From an uncultured Candidatus Poseidoniales archaeon (lineage in GTDB: Archaea > Thermoplasmatota > Poseidoniia > Poseidoniales > Poseidoniaceae): a DNA stretch of 47,668 nt. The notes beneath the pieces were generated by a model that was not told the origin of the DNA, did not search any database, and saw only the letters and a list, made by a program, of their open reading frames with translations. The DNA is taken from positions 1 to 47,668 of the forward strand of contig CAJJCP010000005.1 in assembly GCA_905182715.1 (NCBI GenBank), written 5' to 3'. The position numbers were made by a program, and so were the translations under genes. Positions 7,384 to 17,165 of the stretch are shown piece by piece. Positions within the stretch are counted from its first letter, which is position 1; the number at the start of each line of letters is the position of its first letter.

Positions 7384-9846
7384 ATGGGAATGAGCGCAAG
7401 CAACGGTAGTGAGGCCCTTGAAACTGCTCGAAAGAAGCGTGAAAACGCTGACAAAGTCTCTCTTTCAGCACTTCGTTCCCAGTTCACTTCGACCGCTACC
7501 TCCTCCCTCGATCAAGCAACAATGACAAGTGCACGTTTCCGACAAGAAGAGAGGTTACGAGCCGATTTACGTCGTGAACGACGTATCCGTCAACAAGCAA
7601 TCACCGAACGTGTCGTTGCCATGCAAGAATCCTTGGCCAATGATTTAGCGTTACAACATGAACTCACACTCGATTCTCTTGAGAAAGAGATGAGAGTTGA
7701 AATGGAAAATGATTTGAGTACACTTGAACGAGATTCATTAGCTCGAGAAGAATCTCGAATGCGGGATGAACTGGAATTAAGACTTAATCGAAAACTCGAG
7801 TCACTCCAAGACAAACTGGATGTCGAACAAGACCGCCGGCTTGAGGAACATAAATCTCAACTGAAGTCTCAAATTGAAACACAACTTCAGGACGAGCATC
7901 GCCAACGTCTTGAGATCCAAAAAGAAAGACTTGCAATGGAATACAATCAAGAATTACAGCGTCGAGTCCGAGAAATTGAAGCAAACATCGAACATGAGAT
8001 GGAAGAACGATTCAAAGAAATGGAAGTTTCTGAAATCACACGACTTGAAGAGGGCCATGCAGCCCGTCTTGAAGAGCGCGAAGAGCAATTGCGACGTGGT
8101 ATCCGAACTCGTCTCGAACAACAATTACGCACTCGATTGAAGCAACGTGAAGCACGACTGAAAGCCGAATATGAACGTCGTAGCCTCCGACTTGAAGAAG
8201 ACATTGCTGAGCAACTACAAATGGAACTTGAAGGACGTCTTCGTCAAGAAACCGATGACCTTGAAGAGCGAATGCGTGAAGATGTTGAATTGGCCATCGC
8301 ACGCCGACGTGATGAACTTCGAGTTGAAATTGAACAGCAATTACAAGCACGGCATGCCGAAAGACTCTCAGAACGTAAATCTCGTCTACGTGAAAAGTAT
8401 GACATTACTTTCTCGAAAGCAGTTGACGATATTTCCCGTTCACTCAAAACCGATGTTGAAGCAGAACTTGAAGTTCGAATGGATGATGAATTCAGCAGTT
8501 ATCGAAATGCTCGTGAAGCTGAAATTCAAAATCGCCTTGCTCGTTTCCGATATGAACGTGAAGCAGAATTACGCGAACAACTTGAAGGCCAATACGATTC
8601 AAAGAAGGTTGATTGGTCTGAACGCCTCGAGTTAGAATTCCAATCTCGAGAAGCATCTGCTCGTAAAGCAATCATGTCTGAAGTCGATGCGGGCCTTCGT
8701 AACGAACGCCTAACATTCGAAACTGATCTTGACCTTCTCAAAGAAGAAACTTCACTTGAACTCGAAGTTGATATGGAAGAGCGCCTCAACGAATTCCGAA
8801 CACGAAAGGAAGAGGAAGTTGCTACTCAACTTGAACGTCAACTCGACAAGCGTGAAGAAATCATGCGCAACAAAGCTCTCATCGATGTTCGTAAGCGTGA
8901 AACACATATCCGTGCAGAAATTGAAGCGCAACTTGGCTTAAAGAGAGCAGAAATCCGAACTCGTCTACAGGGCTTGAGTGAAAAGATGGATGCCTTCAAG
9001 GAAATGGCAGAAGATCAGATGCGAACGGCTATCTCAACACAAATTGAAGGTGAAATTGACACTGCTGAAACGGATATTAAAACCCGTGAAGCAGAATTCC
9101 GTGACCTGCAATCGACTGACACTCGTGCTGAAAAGCGGCAAATGTGGATGCAATCAATCTCCGGACAAAGCGCTCCTGCTGTTAGCGGTGATGTCAATCC
9201 GAGTTCTCTTGGTGCTCGGCCTGATGCCCTTGGTTCAAGTGGTGGCCGACAAATGCGCGGCCCTCTTGGTAACCAACAACAAGCACCCCAAGCACGTATG
9301 GGCTTGAGTGGAATGCGAAGTCCGATGACAAGTTCCAAACCACTTGCTCCAAGCAACATACCTCTTACAAGACCCGTCAAAGCACCTCTCGGAGCAGGTT
9401 CCGAACCATCCCTCCCACAGCCGGTTCAGAAACTCGTTCGGGCACCACTACAGCCGATTGCCTCACCTGAGCCTGAAACTCAAATGGAGCAAGTTGCTGA
9501 ACCAATTGTTGAACAAATTGCAGAGTCAGTTCCAGAAATTGAAATCGAATCTGTTGCTGAAGAACCTCAAGAGCAAGACATGTCGGCTACATTGCGTCCG
9601 ATTACTACGGTGCTACAAGCTCTTGAAACTCCAGTGCCTGTGAAGACGACCACATTGACTCCACAACTGAATCGATTGATTCCTCAGGCAAAACGCGGCT
9701 CTCCACCTCAATCAAAGCGGGGAACTAAACCACAAGCAGTTGAAACGACCACGCTCAAACCGGTTCAAAAGTTGACTCCACTCAAACTTAAACCTCCAGT
9801 TCAAGTTCGTTCTGAGAACGAAGATGCCGGAATGGAAGAAGAATGA
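7384..9846 (+). CDS. Long coiled-coil protein with proline-rich tail
   Basis: 820 aa, not recognised as a named family. Residues about 50-590 are an almost unbroken run of Arg/Glu/Leu/Gln heptads (for example RADLRRERRIRQQ, LEEREEQLRR) with no helix breakers, predicting a very long alpha-helical rod. The last 230 residues are low in order, rich in Pro, Gln, Ser and Thr, with short repeated units (LTPQLNRL, LKPVQKLTPLKLKP). There is no signal peptide or membrane helix, so it should be cytoplasmic. A structural or scaffold role (cell shape, chromosome or membrane organisation) is only a guess. The 176-base gap before it holds a TATA-like TTATCTAT at 7342-7349. Confidence 0.75.
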   Translation: MGMSASNGSEALETARKKRENADKVSLSALRSQFTSTATSSLDQATMTSARFRQEERLRADLRRERRIRQQAITERVVAMQESLANDLALQHELTLDSLEKEMRVEMENDLSTLERDSLAREESRMRDELELRLNRKLESLQDKLDVEQDRRLEEHKSQLKSQIETQLQDEHRQRLEIQKERLAMEYNQELQRRVREIEANIEHEMEERFKEMEVSEITRLEEGHAARLEEREEQLRRGIRTRLEQQLRTRLKQREARLKAEYERRSLRLEEDIAEQLQMELEGRLRQETDDLEERMREDVELAIARRRDELRVEIEQQLQARHAERLSERKSRLREKYDITFSKAVDDISRSLKTDVEAELEVRMDDEFSSYRNAREAEIQNRLARFRYEREAELREQLEGQYDSKKVDWSERLELEFQSREASARKAIMSEVDAGLRNERLTFETDLDLLKEETSLELEVDMEERLNEFRTRKEEEVATQLERQLDKREEIMRNKALIDVRKRETHIRAEIEAQLGLKRAEIRTRLQGLSEKMDAFKEMAEDQMRTAISTQIEGEIDTAETDIKTREAEFRDLQSTDTRAEKRQMWMQSISGQSAPAVSGDVNPSSLGARPDALGSSGGRQMRGPLGNQQQAPQARMGLSGMRSPMTSSKPLAPSNIPLTRPVKAPLGAGSEPSLPQPVQKLVRAPLQPIASPEPETQMEQVAEPIVEQIAESVPEIEIESVAEEPQEQDMSATLRPITTVLQALETPVPVKTTTLTPQLNRLIPQAKRGSPPQSKRGTKPQAVETTTLKPVQKLTPLKLKPPVQVRSENEDAGMEEE

Positions 9847-9882
9847 AGTCAAAGACAGTTTGATGCCATCAAGGGCACGCTT

Positions 9883-9888
9883 CATATT
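9883..9888 (+). promoter_or_regulatory. TATA-like box for the Tsp3-repeat protein
   Basis: CATATT centred about 25 bases before ATG 9910, again compatible with a leaderless start. Confidence 0.4.
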
Positions 9889-9909
9889 GATTGAGGTTCT
9901 CGGATTGCT

Positions 9910-12328
9910 ATGAAGAGATTGCTGGTTCTTCTTATTGCAGCATTGATGTTACCCGTTGCTACAGTCATCCCTCTCGTTTCTGCATCGAATTCAACACTCG
10001 TCGATGCAGGCTATACTCAACAAATTCAACCGAGTTTCGTATATTGGAAACAGATGTATGATGGGTCTATTTTAACGGTTGATGACGAAGGAAATGTGAG
10101 CGTTAACAGTTTTGTTAATGGATACCTCATACCTCAATGGCAACTTGATTTGAACGTCAGCACAAATGGTGCTCGTTTAGATGCAGCCCAACAACTCGCA
10201 GTTATTTGTCACGATTCTGGCGTGTATATTGTTCATATGGACCTTCAAATTGCAAATCGAGCCATCACAACTTCTGATGCAGTGAACGATGCAGATTGGG
10301 ATGCCGAAGGCGACCTTTGGTTGGCTTACTATGCGGGACGCCGTCGTGCTGAAGAATACGATTCTGAGGGCCTTAACCGGTGTTCTTTCTCCTCAAATCC
10401 AAACCGGTTTCAGTGCTTTTGAAATTCTTTCAGACGGGCGAATTGTCATGGGTGCTTACGATAAAAAAGTTCACGTTTCTTCCAATGACGGAGTCGCTTT
10501 GACAAACTTAGCAGAATCTTCAGCAATTGTCAATGTGGTCATGGAAGATCATAATGGAGATTTACTTGTAGGAACTGCAAATGGAATATTGTATCGTTAT
10601 GACACGACGAGTTGGGCTGTTGAAACGCTTTCTTTATCCCATGGCAGTTCTATTGTTTCATTAGAGGAATACGACAACCTAACCTATCATGTTGGAACTC
10701 AAAATGGTAAGTTAACACAAGTTGACGTTACTGGATTCACTGAAGGAGACACCTATGCATCTTCGGGGAAAGTGATTGGTTCAAAAGAGGCATTCACAGG
10801 CGAAATTTACATTGTCACCTCCAGTCCGACCACTTCCAAAATCAGACTGTATGATGTTGATACGGATGGAGATGGTGTTACCGACCAAACTGACGCGTTT
10901 CCAATGGAGTTTACTCAATGGGCTGATGCTGATGGAGACGGCTATGGAGATAACCCCAACGGCTACCTTGGAGATATGTTTCCAACTGAACCTACCCAAT
11001 GGGCCGATGCAGATGCTGATGGTTATGGCGATAATGTAGACGGCGTGAACGGTGATGCTTTCCCGAATAACAATGAGCAATGGGCCGATTCTGATGGAGA
11101 TGGCTATGGCGATAACGCAAATGGCCTTGAAGGTGATAAGTTCAAGAACGAACAAACACAATGGTATGATTCTGATCAAGATGGTTACGGAGATAATCCG
11201 AACGGCATCACTCCTGACGCATGCCCAAACACCAACGGCTTCTCCAATGCAGATCGTTTTGGATGCCTTGATTCAGATCTCGATGGCTATTCCAACCCCT
11301 CCGCTGATTGGACGATTGCACAGGGCGCTGATGCTCTACCACAGCAAAGTACCCAATGGAGAGACGGTGATGGTGATGGTTACGGTGACAACATCACTGG
11401 CGCATCCCCTGATGATTGCAATTGGAAGGCCGGTAACTCAACCAAAGCTTGGATTGTGAATACATCTGCAGCAATCGGTTACATCGAAGTACCATCGTAT
11501 GGTTGTGAAGACAGTGATGGCGATGGCTGGGTTGATGTGACAGAGTCTCAAAACATGGAGAATGACCCGAATGAATATTTCGATGGAGACAATGACGGTG
11601 TAGGCTCAAACAGTGACTATGATGACACTCGACCTCTTGTTCAAACCGAAGAAGATCATTGCATGCTTAACTTCGATGACATCTCACTTCCTTGTCAAGG
11701 ATGGCGTAGTGCTGAATATCAGACCTATCTCACTCGAGACAAGGCTGAAAGCGATCCAGATTTGAGTTTCGCTGCTTGGAATGCCAGTAAAAATGCCGGC
11801 TTACTCGATACAAACCAAGTCGATTCAGATACAGTCAAACAAGTAGCTATGTGGGGAGGTGGGGCATTTGTTCTCCTTTCAGTTGTGATTCTTATTGTAG
11901 GCCTTATCATGAAACGCCGAAAAAGCAGTTCACTTGTCAAGATGTACGGAGTTCCGTATATTCCTGAAGAAAACAAATCTGCTGAAAATGAAGCGCTTGA
12001 AGGTACAGCAGGTCTTTCTGCACATGGCGGCATTGAATCAGATTCAGCCTGGGATGATGACGTGGCAAGTCTTGATTTCACAATTGAGGATGATGGTTTG
12101 CCAGAAGAAGATTCAGAATCAAACACCATCGATGCTGCAAGCCTCTATGGCGATGAAGACAGCCTGGAATCGATTGCCGGGGTCGAAACAACTGCGCCCA
12201 CTCCTGAGCCAGAAGTAGTAGATTCGCCATCAGAAGGACCGCCATTGCCAAAGAGTGGCCTCCCTGAAGGCTGGACTATGGACCAATGGAAATGGTATGG
12301 ACAAGAATGGCTCGATAAGAACCAATGA
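9910..12328 (+). CDS. Secreted membrane-anchored protein with thrombospondin type 3-like Ca-binding repeats (one-base frameshift)
   Basis: Two overlapping frames (9910-10369 and about 10370-12328) make one protein of about 805 aa; the frame changes at GAGGGCC (10366-10372), where removing one G restores SEALTGVLSPQ. Features in order: an N-terminal signal peptide ending near VSASN; a propeller-like domain (ILTVDDEGNVSV, DGDLW-like and SDGRIVMGA segments); five or more Asp-rich repeats of the DGDGYGDN type (10855-11400) as in Tsp3 calcium-binding stalks; one membrane helix (GGGAFVLLSVVILIVGLIM) followed by RRK; and an acidic cytoplasmic tail ending LPEGWTMDQWKWYGQEWL. The frame break is probably a sequencing error in GGG, since both sides are intact. 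Likely a cell-surface protein; ligand unknown. Confidence 0.75.
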
Positions 12329-12369
12329 GATTGCGTTCTCCCAAATGGGGAGCCGGACCGTTTTGATAA

Positions 12370-12624
12370 TTAGCGCCAAACAATGGGTAAAGATTCACGT
12401 AGTGCCCCGAGTTCTTCACCAGTATAGACTGGCTTTCCATCTTGCTTTAGTGTGTTCATTATCAGCCACAAGACGCCATTCCAAGCACTGGAGCGCGCAA
12501 AAATCTCAACATAGCCACATGCAGCAGCTTCGAGTAATTTACCTTCATCAGTTTCTTCACTGAACAAGGCCCGTACCAAATTTTTGGTATCGAATTGATA
12601 GCCCTTTGGGCGCCATTCCATCAT
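12370..12624 (-). CDS. Small conserved-looking protein of unknown function downstream of the RHH-like gene
   Basis: 84 aa, not recognised. Probably mainly helical and soluble, with Trp residues (MEWRPKG, SSAWNGVLWLIM). It begins six bases after the stop of the ribbon-helix-helix-like gene, so the two are almost certainly co-transcribed. The pairing resembles a two-gene antitoxin-toxin or DNA-binding module, but nothing in the sequence identifies a toxin fold. Confidence 0.5.
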   Translation of the reverse strand: MMEWRPKGYQFDTKNLVRALFSEETDEGKLLEAAACGYVEIFARSSAWNGVLWLIMNTLKQDGKPVYTGEELGALRESLPIVWR

Positions 12625-12629
12625 GACAA

Positions 12630-12872
12630 TCAGACCTTGAATGGGGCGAGATTAAGCCGGTCAACGAGATGTTCAATCTCGACATCAGCAACTGCCTTCA
12701 TGCGTTCACGTAGCGTTTCAATTTCGCCGTTCATCATCGAAATTTTGTGGGCCCGTACCACGTCTGTTAGCAGTTCATTGACACTCTTGTGTCCACTCAT
12801 CGTTCGCATTGTGTTGAGTTGTCTTCGAACTTCGTAACTCACACTGACCGAGGTCATCCCTTCACCTGTCAT
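12630..12872 (-). CDS. Ribbon-helix-helix-like small DNA-binding protein
   Basis: 80 aa. The pattern TSVSVSYEVRRQLNTMR then SVNELLTDVVRAH is the beta strand plus two helices of CopG/VapB-like proteins, which bind operators as dimers. A helical tail (EIETLRERMKAVADVEIEHL) follows. A TATA-like box lies 27 bases before ATG 12872; a second ATG at 12857 has GGTGA just upstream. It stands about 100 bases downstream of parA on the same strand, so it could serve as a centromere-binding partner for ParA, or as an antitoxin with the 84-aa protein after it. Confidence 0.55.
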   Translation of the reverse strand: MTGEGMTSVSVSYEVRRQLNTMRTMSGHKSVNELLTDVVRAHKISMMNGEIETLRERMKAVADVEIEHLVDRLNLAPFKV

Positions 12873-12893
12873 GCCTATCCCGAACCCTCTTTG

Positions 12894-12901
12894 TTCTATA
12901 G
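12894..12901 (-). promoter_or_regulatory. TATA-like box for the RHH-like gene pair
   Basis: CTATAGAA on the minus strand, centred about 26-27 bases from ATG 12872. It suggests the small gene pair can be transcribed separately from parA. Confidence 0.45.
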
Positions 12902-12977
12902 CCTACTTAACCTGTCCGAACAGTTGATGCAGTGAAACATCGTTTTCAAAGGGTAAAGTGCTTCTTCAAACAGAACT

Positions 12978-13937
12978 TCAGCTGTTTTTCCGATCGAGTA
13001 AAAGCCTCGGATCTTCATTGACGCCAAATTCTCTGCGCATTTCGATAACGCGTTGATGGAATTCCTTCGATAAGGTCCAGTATTCCAAAGATCCAGCACC
13101 TGCACCTGAGTTCGTAGGCTTGTTGAGAAGCACCGTCGGTGCTCCACTCCATGGCGCTTCTGCTACTTTTACCAAACGACGCACCGTGGTTTTGAATAAT
13201 TTATTTGGCATCTTTCGGTTGACTTCATCGCACACATGGCGACTTAGTTTTGAGCGTGCGTCGACCATGGTCATTGCAATCCCGAAAATCTTCAAGTTCC
13301 GATTAATACGACGTTGAATCATTTTTATTGAATTCATCAACATACTGAAACCTTCAAGCGCATAATATTCTGCTTGAACAGGTACCATGACCCAGTTCGC
13401 TGCACACATAGCGTTGATCGAAAGTAAACCCAAAGAAGGCGGTGTGTCAATAATGATGTAATCGAACTGGTCGATGATTGGCATCAAGGCTTCTCTTAGC
13501 CGAGTTTCCCGGCCAATCTTGTGACTCAGTTCAATTTCAGCTCCAGAGAGATGGATGTCACTGGGTAGAAGCCACAAATGTCCAACTGAGAGGTTGTCAG
13601 GTGCTTTCTTGTTATTGTTACGAAGACTCCAGGCATCTCGCATCGATTGCGTGAGTTCTTCTGGTCCAATCAGGTATTCTTCCATTAACGGCAAATCTTC
13701 TCCTGAGTCATTGGCAAGTAAATCATATGCAGTTTTCTTGATGTTTTTCTTTTCAACACCAAAGGATGTTGCACAATTGCCTTGAGGGTCAAGATCGATA
13801 AGCAGAACCTTTGCTTTTGGAAGTCCTTGGCGTGGCGAACCTTTGGCCAAAGCAGCAGCGAGATTCACAGCGGTGGTGGTTTTTGCGCATCCGCCTTTCT
13901 GATTTGCGACTGCAACGACCATCTTGTAGGGATTCAA
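12978..13937 (-). CDS. parA: ParA/Soj-family ATPase
   Basis: 319 aa. It has the deviant Walker A KGGCAKTTT with its signature lysine (in NQKGGCAKTT), the A' motif LLIDLDPQGN, and Walker B IIIDTPPSLG followed by VPVQAEYYALEG, all diagnostic of ParA/Soj/MinD-type chromosome or plasmid partition ATPases. These dimerise on DNA with ATP and are stimulated by a DNA-bound partner. No ParB-like gene is adjacent; the small RHH-like gene downstream is the only candidate partner. A TTG start at 13937 is chosen because GGAGGAGGT lies six bases before it; the next ATG is five codons in. Confidence 0.9.
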   Translation of the reverse strand: MNPYKMVVAVANQKGGCAKTTTAVNLAAALAKGSPRQGLPKAKVLLIDLDPQGNCATSFGVEKKNIKKTAYDLLANDSGEDLPLMEEYLIGPEELTQSMRDAWSLRNNNKKAPDNLSVGHLWLLPSDIHLSGAEIELSHKIGRETRLREALMPIIDQFDYIIIDTPPSLGLLSINAMCAANWVMVPVQAEYYALEGFSMLMNSIKMIQRRINRNLKIFGIAMTMVDARSKLSRHVCDEVNRKMPNKLFKTTVRRLVKVAEAPWSGAPTVLLNKPTNSGAGAGSLEYWTLSKEFHQRVIEMRREFGVNEDPRLLLDRKNS

Positions 13938-14009
13938 CTTAACACCTCCTCCGACAAATTGTAGGAGAACGGTCTTCCCCTTTCAATGCAGGCCCTCTCG
14001 CAGTGAACA

Positions 14010-15041
14010 TCAAACAGGTTGAATGACAGGTACGGGGACTTCGGAGAGAATTTTTCGAACAATGTGCATGCCAGTAATCCCTCGGATTTTTGCTTCAGGC
14101 TTCATGTTGATACGGTGTGAGATAATTTGCAAAGCAATATCTTTGATATCGTCTGGGATGACATAGTTTCGGCCAGCAATCGCAGCAGCAGCTCGTCCAG
14201 TCTTGAACAAAGCTTGTGATGCACGTGGTGATGCTCCGTTGGTCACTCGATGATCTTCCCGAGTGCATTGAACGATTTCAACGATGTAGGAGAGAATTGC
14301 AGGGTCAACGTGGACTGTTTCCAATGCTTTTTGCATAGCAACCACCTTCTTTGGAGAGGTGATTTGTTCGATATCGTGCCCATCCTTTCCACGTAGTTTA
14401 CGTCGAGCGAGAATCGCTTTTTCTTGTGGACGGTCAGGGTATCCCATGCTCATCTTCATCAAGAAACGGTCCATTTGTGCTTCAGGCAGTGGATATGTTC
14501 CTTCTTGTTCGATTGGGTTTTGAGTTGCCAATACGACGAATGGTGCCGGGAGTTTGTGAGTGATTCCTTCAATGGTCACTTGCTTTTCTTCCATTGCTTC
14601 AAGCAAAGCAGCTTGCGTCTTTGGTGGTGCACGGTTAATTTCGTCAGCGAGTAGAATATTGGAAAAGAGTGGACCTGCTCGTAGTTTGAATTCACCAGAT
14701 TTTTGGTCATACATGTAGGTGCCCATGACATCAGACGGGAGCAAATCCGGAGTGAATTGGACACGCTTGAACTTACATCCAAGGGCTCGAGCAAACGTAT
14801 TTGCAAGCAACGTCTTGGCCAAACCTGGGAAATCTTCAAGCAACATATTGCCGTTCGATAAGATTCCGATGGTAACCCATCGTAGGTTCTGTGGTTTACC
14901 AATAATTACCTTTCCTACTTCGCTCATTAAACTGTGCGAAATAGCAGAAACAGTGCCTATTAGGTCTTGTGCGGCGGGGTTTTGACCCATTGCGGGTGCT
15001 CCTGTTAAACCAGCTTCCATGTGTGTTGCCTCCGAGGACAT
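14010..15041 (-). CDS. moxR: MoxR-family AAA+ ATPase
   Basis: 343 aa. Walker A is within NMLLEDFPGLAKT, Walker B is NILLADEINRAPPKTQAALL, and sensor 1 is VVLATQNPIEQEGTYPLPEA, the classical MoxR signature, followed by the lid with GASPRASQAL. These ATPases act as chaperones for maturation of metalloenzymes or surface complexes, normally with a VWA/DUF58 protein. No such partner gene is next to it here. A TATA-like box (CATATATG, 15061-15068) is about 24 bases from the ATG. Confidence 0.92.
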   Translation of the reverse strand: MSSEATHMEAGLTGAPAMGQNPAAQDLIGTVSAISHSLMSEVGKVIIGKPQNLRWVTIGILSNGNMLLEDFPGLAKTLLANTFARALGCKFKRVQFTPDLLPSDVMGTYMYDQKSGEFKLRAGPLFSNILLADEINRAPPKTQAALLEAMEEKQVTIEGITHKLPAPFVVLATQNPIEQEGTYPLPEAQMDRFLMKMSMGYPDRPQEKAILARRKLRGKDGHDIEQITSPKKVVAMQKALETVHVDPAILSYIVEIVQCTREDHRVTNGASPRASQALFKTGRAAAAIAGRNYVIPDDIKDIALQIISHRINMKPEAKIRGITGMHIVRKILSEVPVPVIQPV

Positions 15042-15060
15042 TCAAACAACCTACCCTATC

Positions 15061-15068
15061 CATATATG
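15061..15068 (-). promoter_or_regulatory. TATA-like box for moxR
   Basis: CATATATG on the minus strand, about 24 bases before ATG 15041; a leaderless transcript is likely. Confidence 0.45.
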
Positions 15069-15126
15069 AATGTGAGGTGGAGTTAAGTCAACGAAAACAG
15101 TTGCTTTGACCAAATCAATTGAGCCA

Positions 15127-17139
15127 CTAAGGCTTCCATCCGAAGCCATAACTGTATTCTTCGAGGATATCGCGATGTATTCGAACAATTTCAACAAACG
15201 CGTCCTTTTCCGATTCACTGAGAGCGACTTTTTTCATATTTTTAGAATCGTCTTCGGTAACATTTCCAAAGAATTCTTCATCATTTGTAACGTTGCTACG
15301 TGAAAACCGGATATTGACTTGAATAGGGACTTTCTCGCCTTCATGGGCCACCTTCTGCCCTTCGGTACCGATCGAGTGAATCTTGCCAAGGGTTCGACCA
15401 GAGCCATCGTTTCGGAGGAGTTCTTGTCCGACTCGGATTTGGCCCTTGAGCACTTGAATCCCGAAAACAGCAGGTTTGTCCTTGAATGACATGTTGAGGT
15501 ATCGAATCTGTGCAGGCCTGAACACAGGGCCAGTATTTGCAGCAGCCGCTTGTTCCTGAATCACTTCGATAAGTTCATCGATTTGGTCCATAATCTGGTA
15601 GATAATATCGCCTTGAACATAATGGAAATCAGGGGCATCTTTCGATTTAACAGCATCTTTCAATTCCTTTTCTACCTGAGCATTCCCTTTGACGGCAAGA
15701 GCGATCAGAAATTTATGTTCATCGTTTTTAGTGGTGAGAACTTCCCGCATATCACGCTTGTTAACTGGTCCAACTTCCGCATGACTGATTGGAATTTTCC
15801 GTTTGATGAGTTCGTAAAGAACTGCTTCGAGTCCGCCAAATGTTCTGGCTTTCACCACAGCACCTTCACGTACTTCCCGTGCAGCTTGGCAACCGATTGA
15901 AAACCCTGGTTCTTGTGCATTTGGATTTGTATGTATTTTGGAAAAGTTCTTTCTTGACAGTACTTCATTACAGATACTACACATAATCGGTGCTTCATCG
16001 CGAATTCGCTTATTCTCCTGTTTCATTTCTGTGATGATTGATTCCAAATCATCTTCAGGTTTAGGGAAGAATATTTTACTCCCAATATGAATTTCCTTCA
16101 TGTTCGGGATGACTAATTTTAGCCCAGATGCTGCGGATGCATGCTCTACATTTTCCCAGCGCTTCCCAGCATCCCGCATTTCGGTCATGCCAATCGGTCT
16201 GCGAATCGACCGAATACGAACACTGCTCGAGTCTTGGGCGAACTCTGAATCAGCCATAGGGCCTTCATTCGAATTGTAAGCAACACCATCGCCCACGTGA
16301 ATGGTTCCTTTGGTGAGAATAATATCGATGGTCTTTCCAACTCCGATTTCTTCCCGTGATTCTAAAACATAACCTTCAGCCATGTCTTCATGGTGAATCA
16401 CCAAATCTTCACGAGTAAATTTCTCTGCCATTGCAAGGATGACGAACAGTAAATCCTGCAAACCTTCGCCCTCTTTCGCACTCATTGGGACAAAGAGGCG
16501 GTCGTTATGGATGTCAAATTCTTTGATACCTTCCCAATATTTTGCAAGATTAAATTTCGAATGTGAAGCAACTTGGCCAAGGAGTTTGTAGTAATATTCA
16601 TCTGCCATATCCGTTGCATCTTTGGTCTGCTCATTCCACGATTGCCAAGAAGATCTTCCACGCTTTGATTCCCAACGGTGGATTCGGTCGATTTTATTTC
16701 CAACGATGATGAAGGGGATATTATTTTGTTCAAGAAGTTGAATACTTTGAATTGTTTGAGGCTTGAACCCCTCTACGAGGTCGACAATCAGAATCGCTAT
16801 GTCTGCTACATTACCGCTTCGGGTTCGAATTGAACTAAATGATTCGTGGCCAGGGGTATCAAGAAATATGATTCCAGGGCTTTCAAAGGTAGGCTTTTCC
16901 TTAAACGGCATTGTTTGAATCGCTTTGACAAGTAATTCCGACGGTACATTGGTCACGCCGAGTTCTTGTGTAATTCCCCCGGCTTCGCGGTTCATCACGT
17001 TGGTCTTGTTCCCGCCAATCGAACGGAGCAAATCGAGCAAACTTGTTTTTCCATGGTCAACGTGACCAGTTACTGCCACAATCGGTTGACGAAGTGTTTC
17101 CCCGATGTCCTCAAGGGATTCATTCTCTTCATCAGGCAT
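15127..17139 (-). CDS. infB: Translation initiation factor aIF5B (IF-2-like GTPase)
   Basis: 670 aa, the usual archaeal length. G1 GHVDHGKTS, G3 DTPGHESF and G4 GNKIDR are all intact, with the switch region GGITQELG between. Domains II, III and IV of aIF5B follow (for example VVKARTFGGLEAVLYELIKR, PIQVNIRFSRS). It promotes ribosomal subunit joining and initiator-tRNA positioning. ATG 17139 (MPDEENESLE) is preferred to an upstream TTG. Last gene of the ribosomal-protein/ndk block, 26 bases after ndk, an order conserved in many archaea. Confidence 0.97.
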   Translation of the reverse strand: MPDEENESLEDIGETLRQPIVAVTGHVDHGKTSLLDLLRSIGGNKTNVMNREAGGITQELGVTNVPSELLVKAIQTMPFKEKPTFESPGIIFLDTPGHESFSSIRTRSGNVADIAILIVDLVEGFKPQTIQSIQLLEQNNIPFIIVGNKIDRIHRWESKRGRSSWQSWNEQTKDATDMADEYYYKLLGQVASHSKFNLAKYWEGIKEFDIHNDRLFVPMSAKEGEGLQDLLFVILAMAEKFTREDLVIHHEDMAEGYVLESREEIGVGKTIDIILTKGTIHVGDGVAYNSNEGPMADSEFAQDSSSVRIRSIRRPIGMTEMRDAGKRWENVEHASAASGLKLVIPNMKEIHIGSKIFFPKPEDDLESIITEMKQENKRIRDEAPIMCSICNEVLSRKNFSKIHTNPNAQEPGFSIGCQAAREVREGAVVKARTFGGLEAVLYELIKRKIPISHAEVGPVNKRDMREVLTTKNDEHKFLIALAVKGNAQVEKELKDAVKSKDAPDFHYVQGDIIYQIMDQIDELIEVIQEQAAAANTGPVFRPAQIRYLNMSFKDKPAVFGIQVLKGQIRVGQELLRNDGSGRTLGKIHSIGTEGQKVAHEGEKVPIQVNIRFSRSNVTNDEEFFGNVTEDDSKNMKKVALSESEKDAFVEIVRIHRDILEEYSYGFGWKP

Positions 17140-17165
17140 GTGAATCAACTACAGTATGATTCGAG

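Noticed and set aside
9910-10422. Short secreted protein as a gene in its own right
   Set aside because: Its last residues are out of frame with the following protein and lack any family pattern; one base joins the halves.
12370-12872. A defined toxin-antitoxin pair
   Set aside because: The RHH-like partner is plausible but the 84-aa protein has no recognisable toxin motif.
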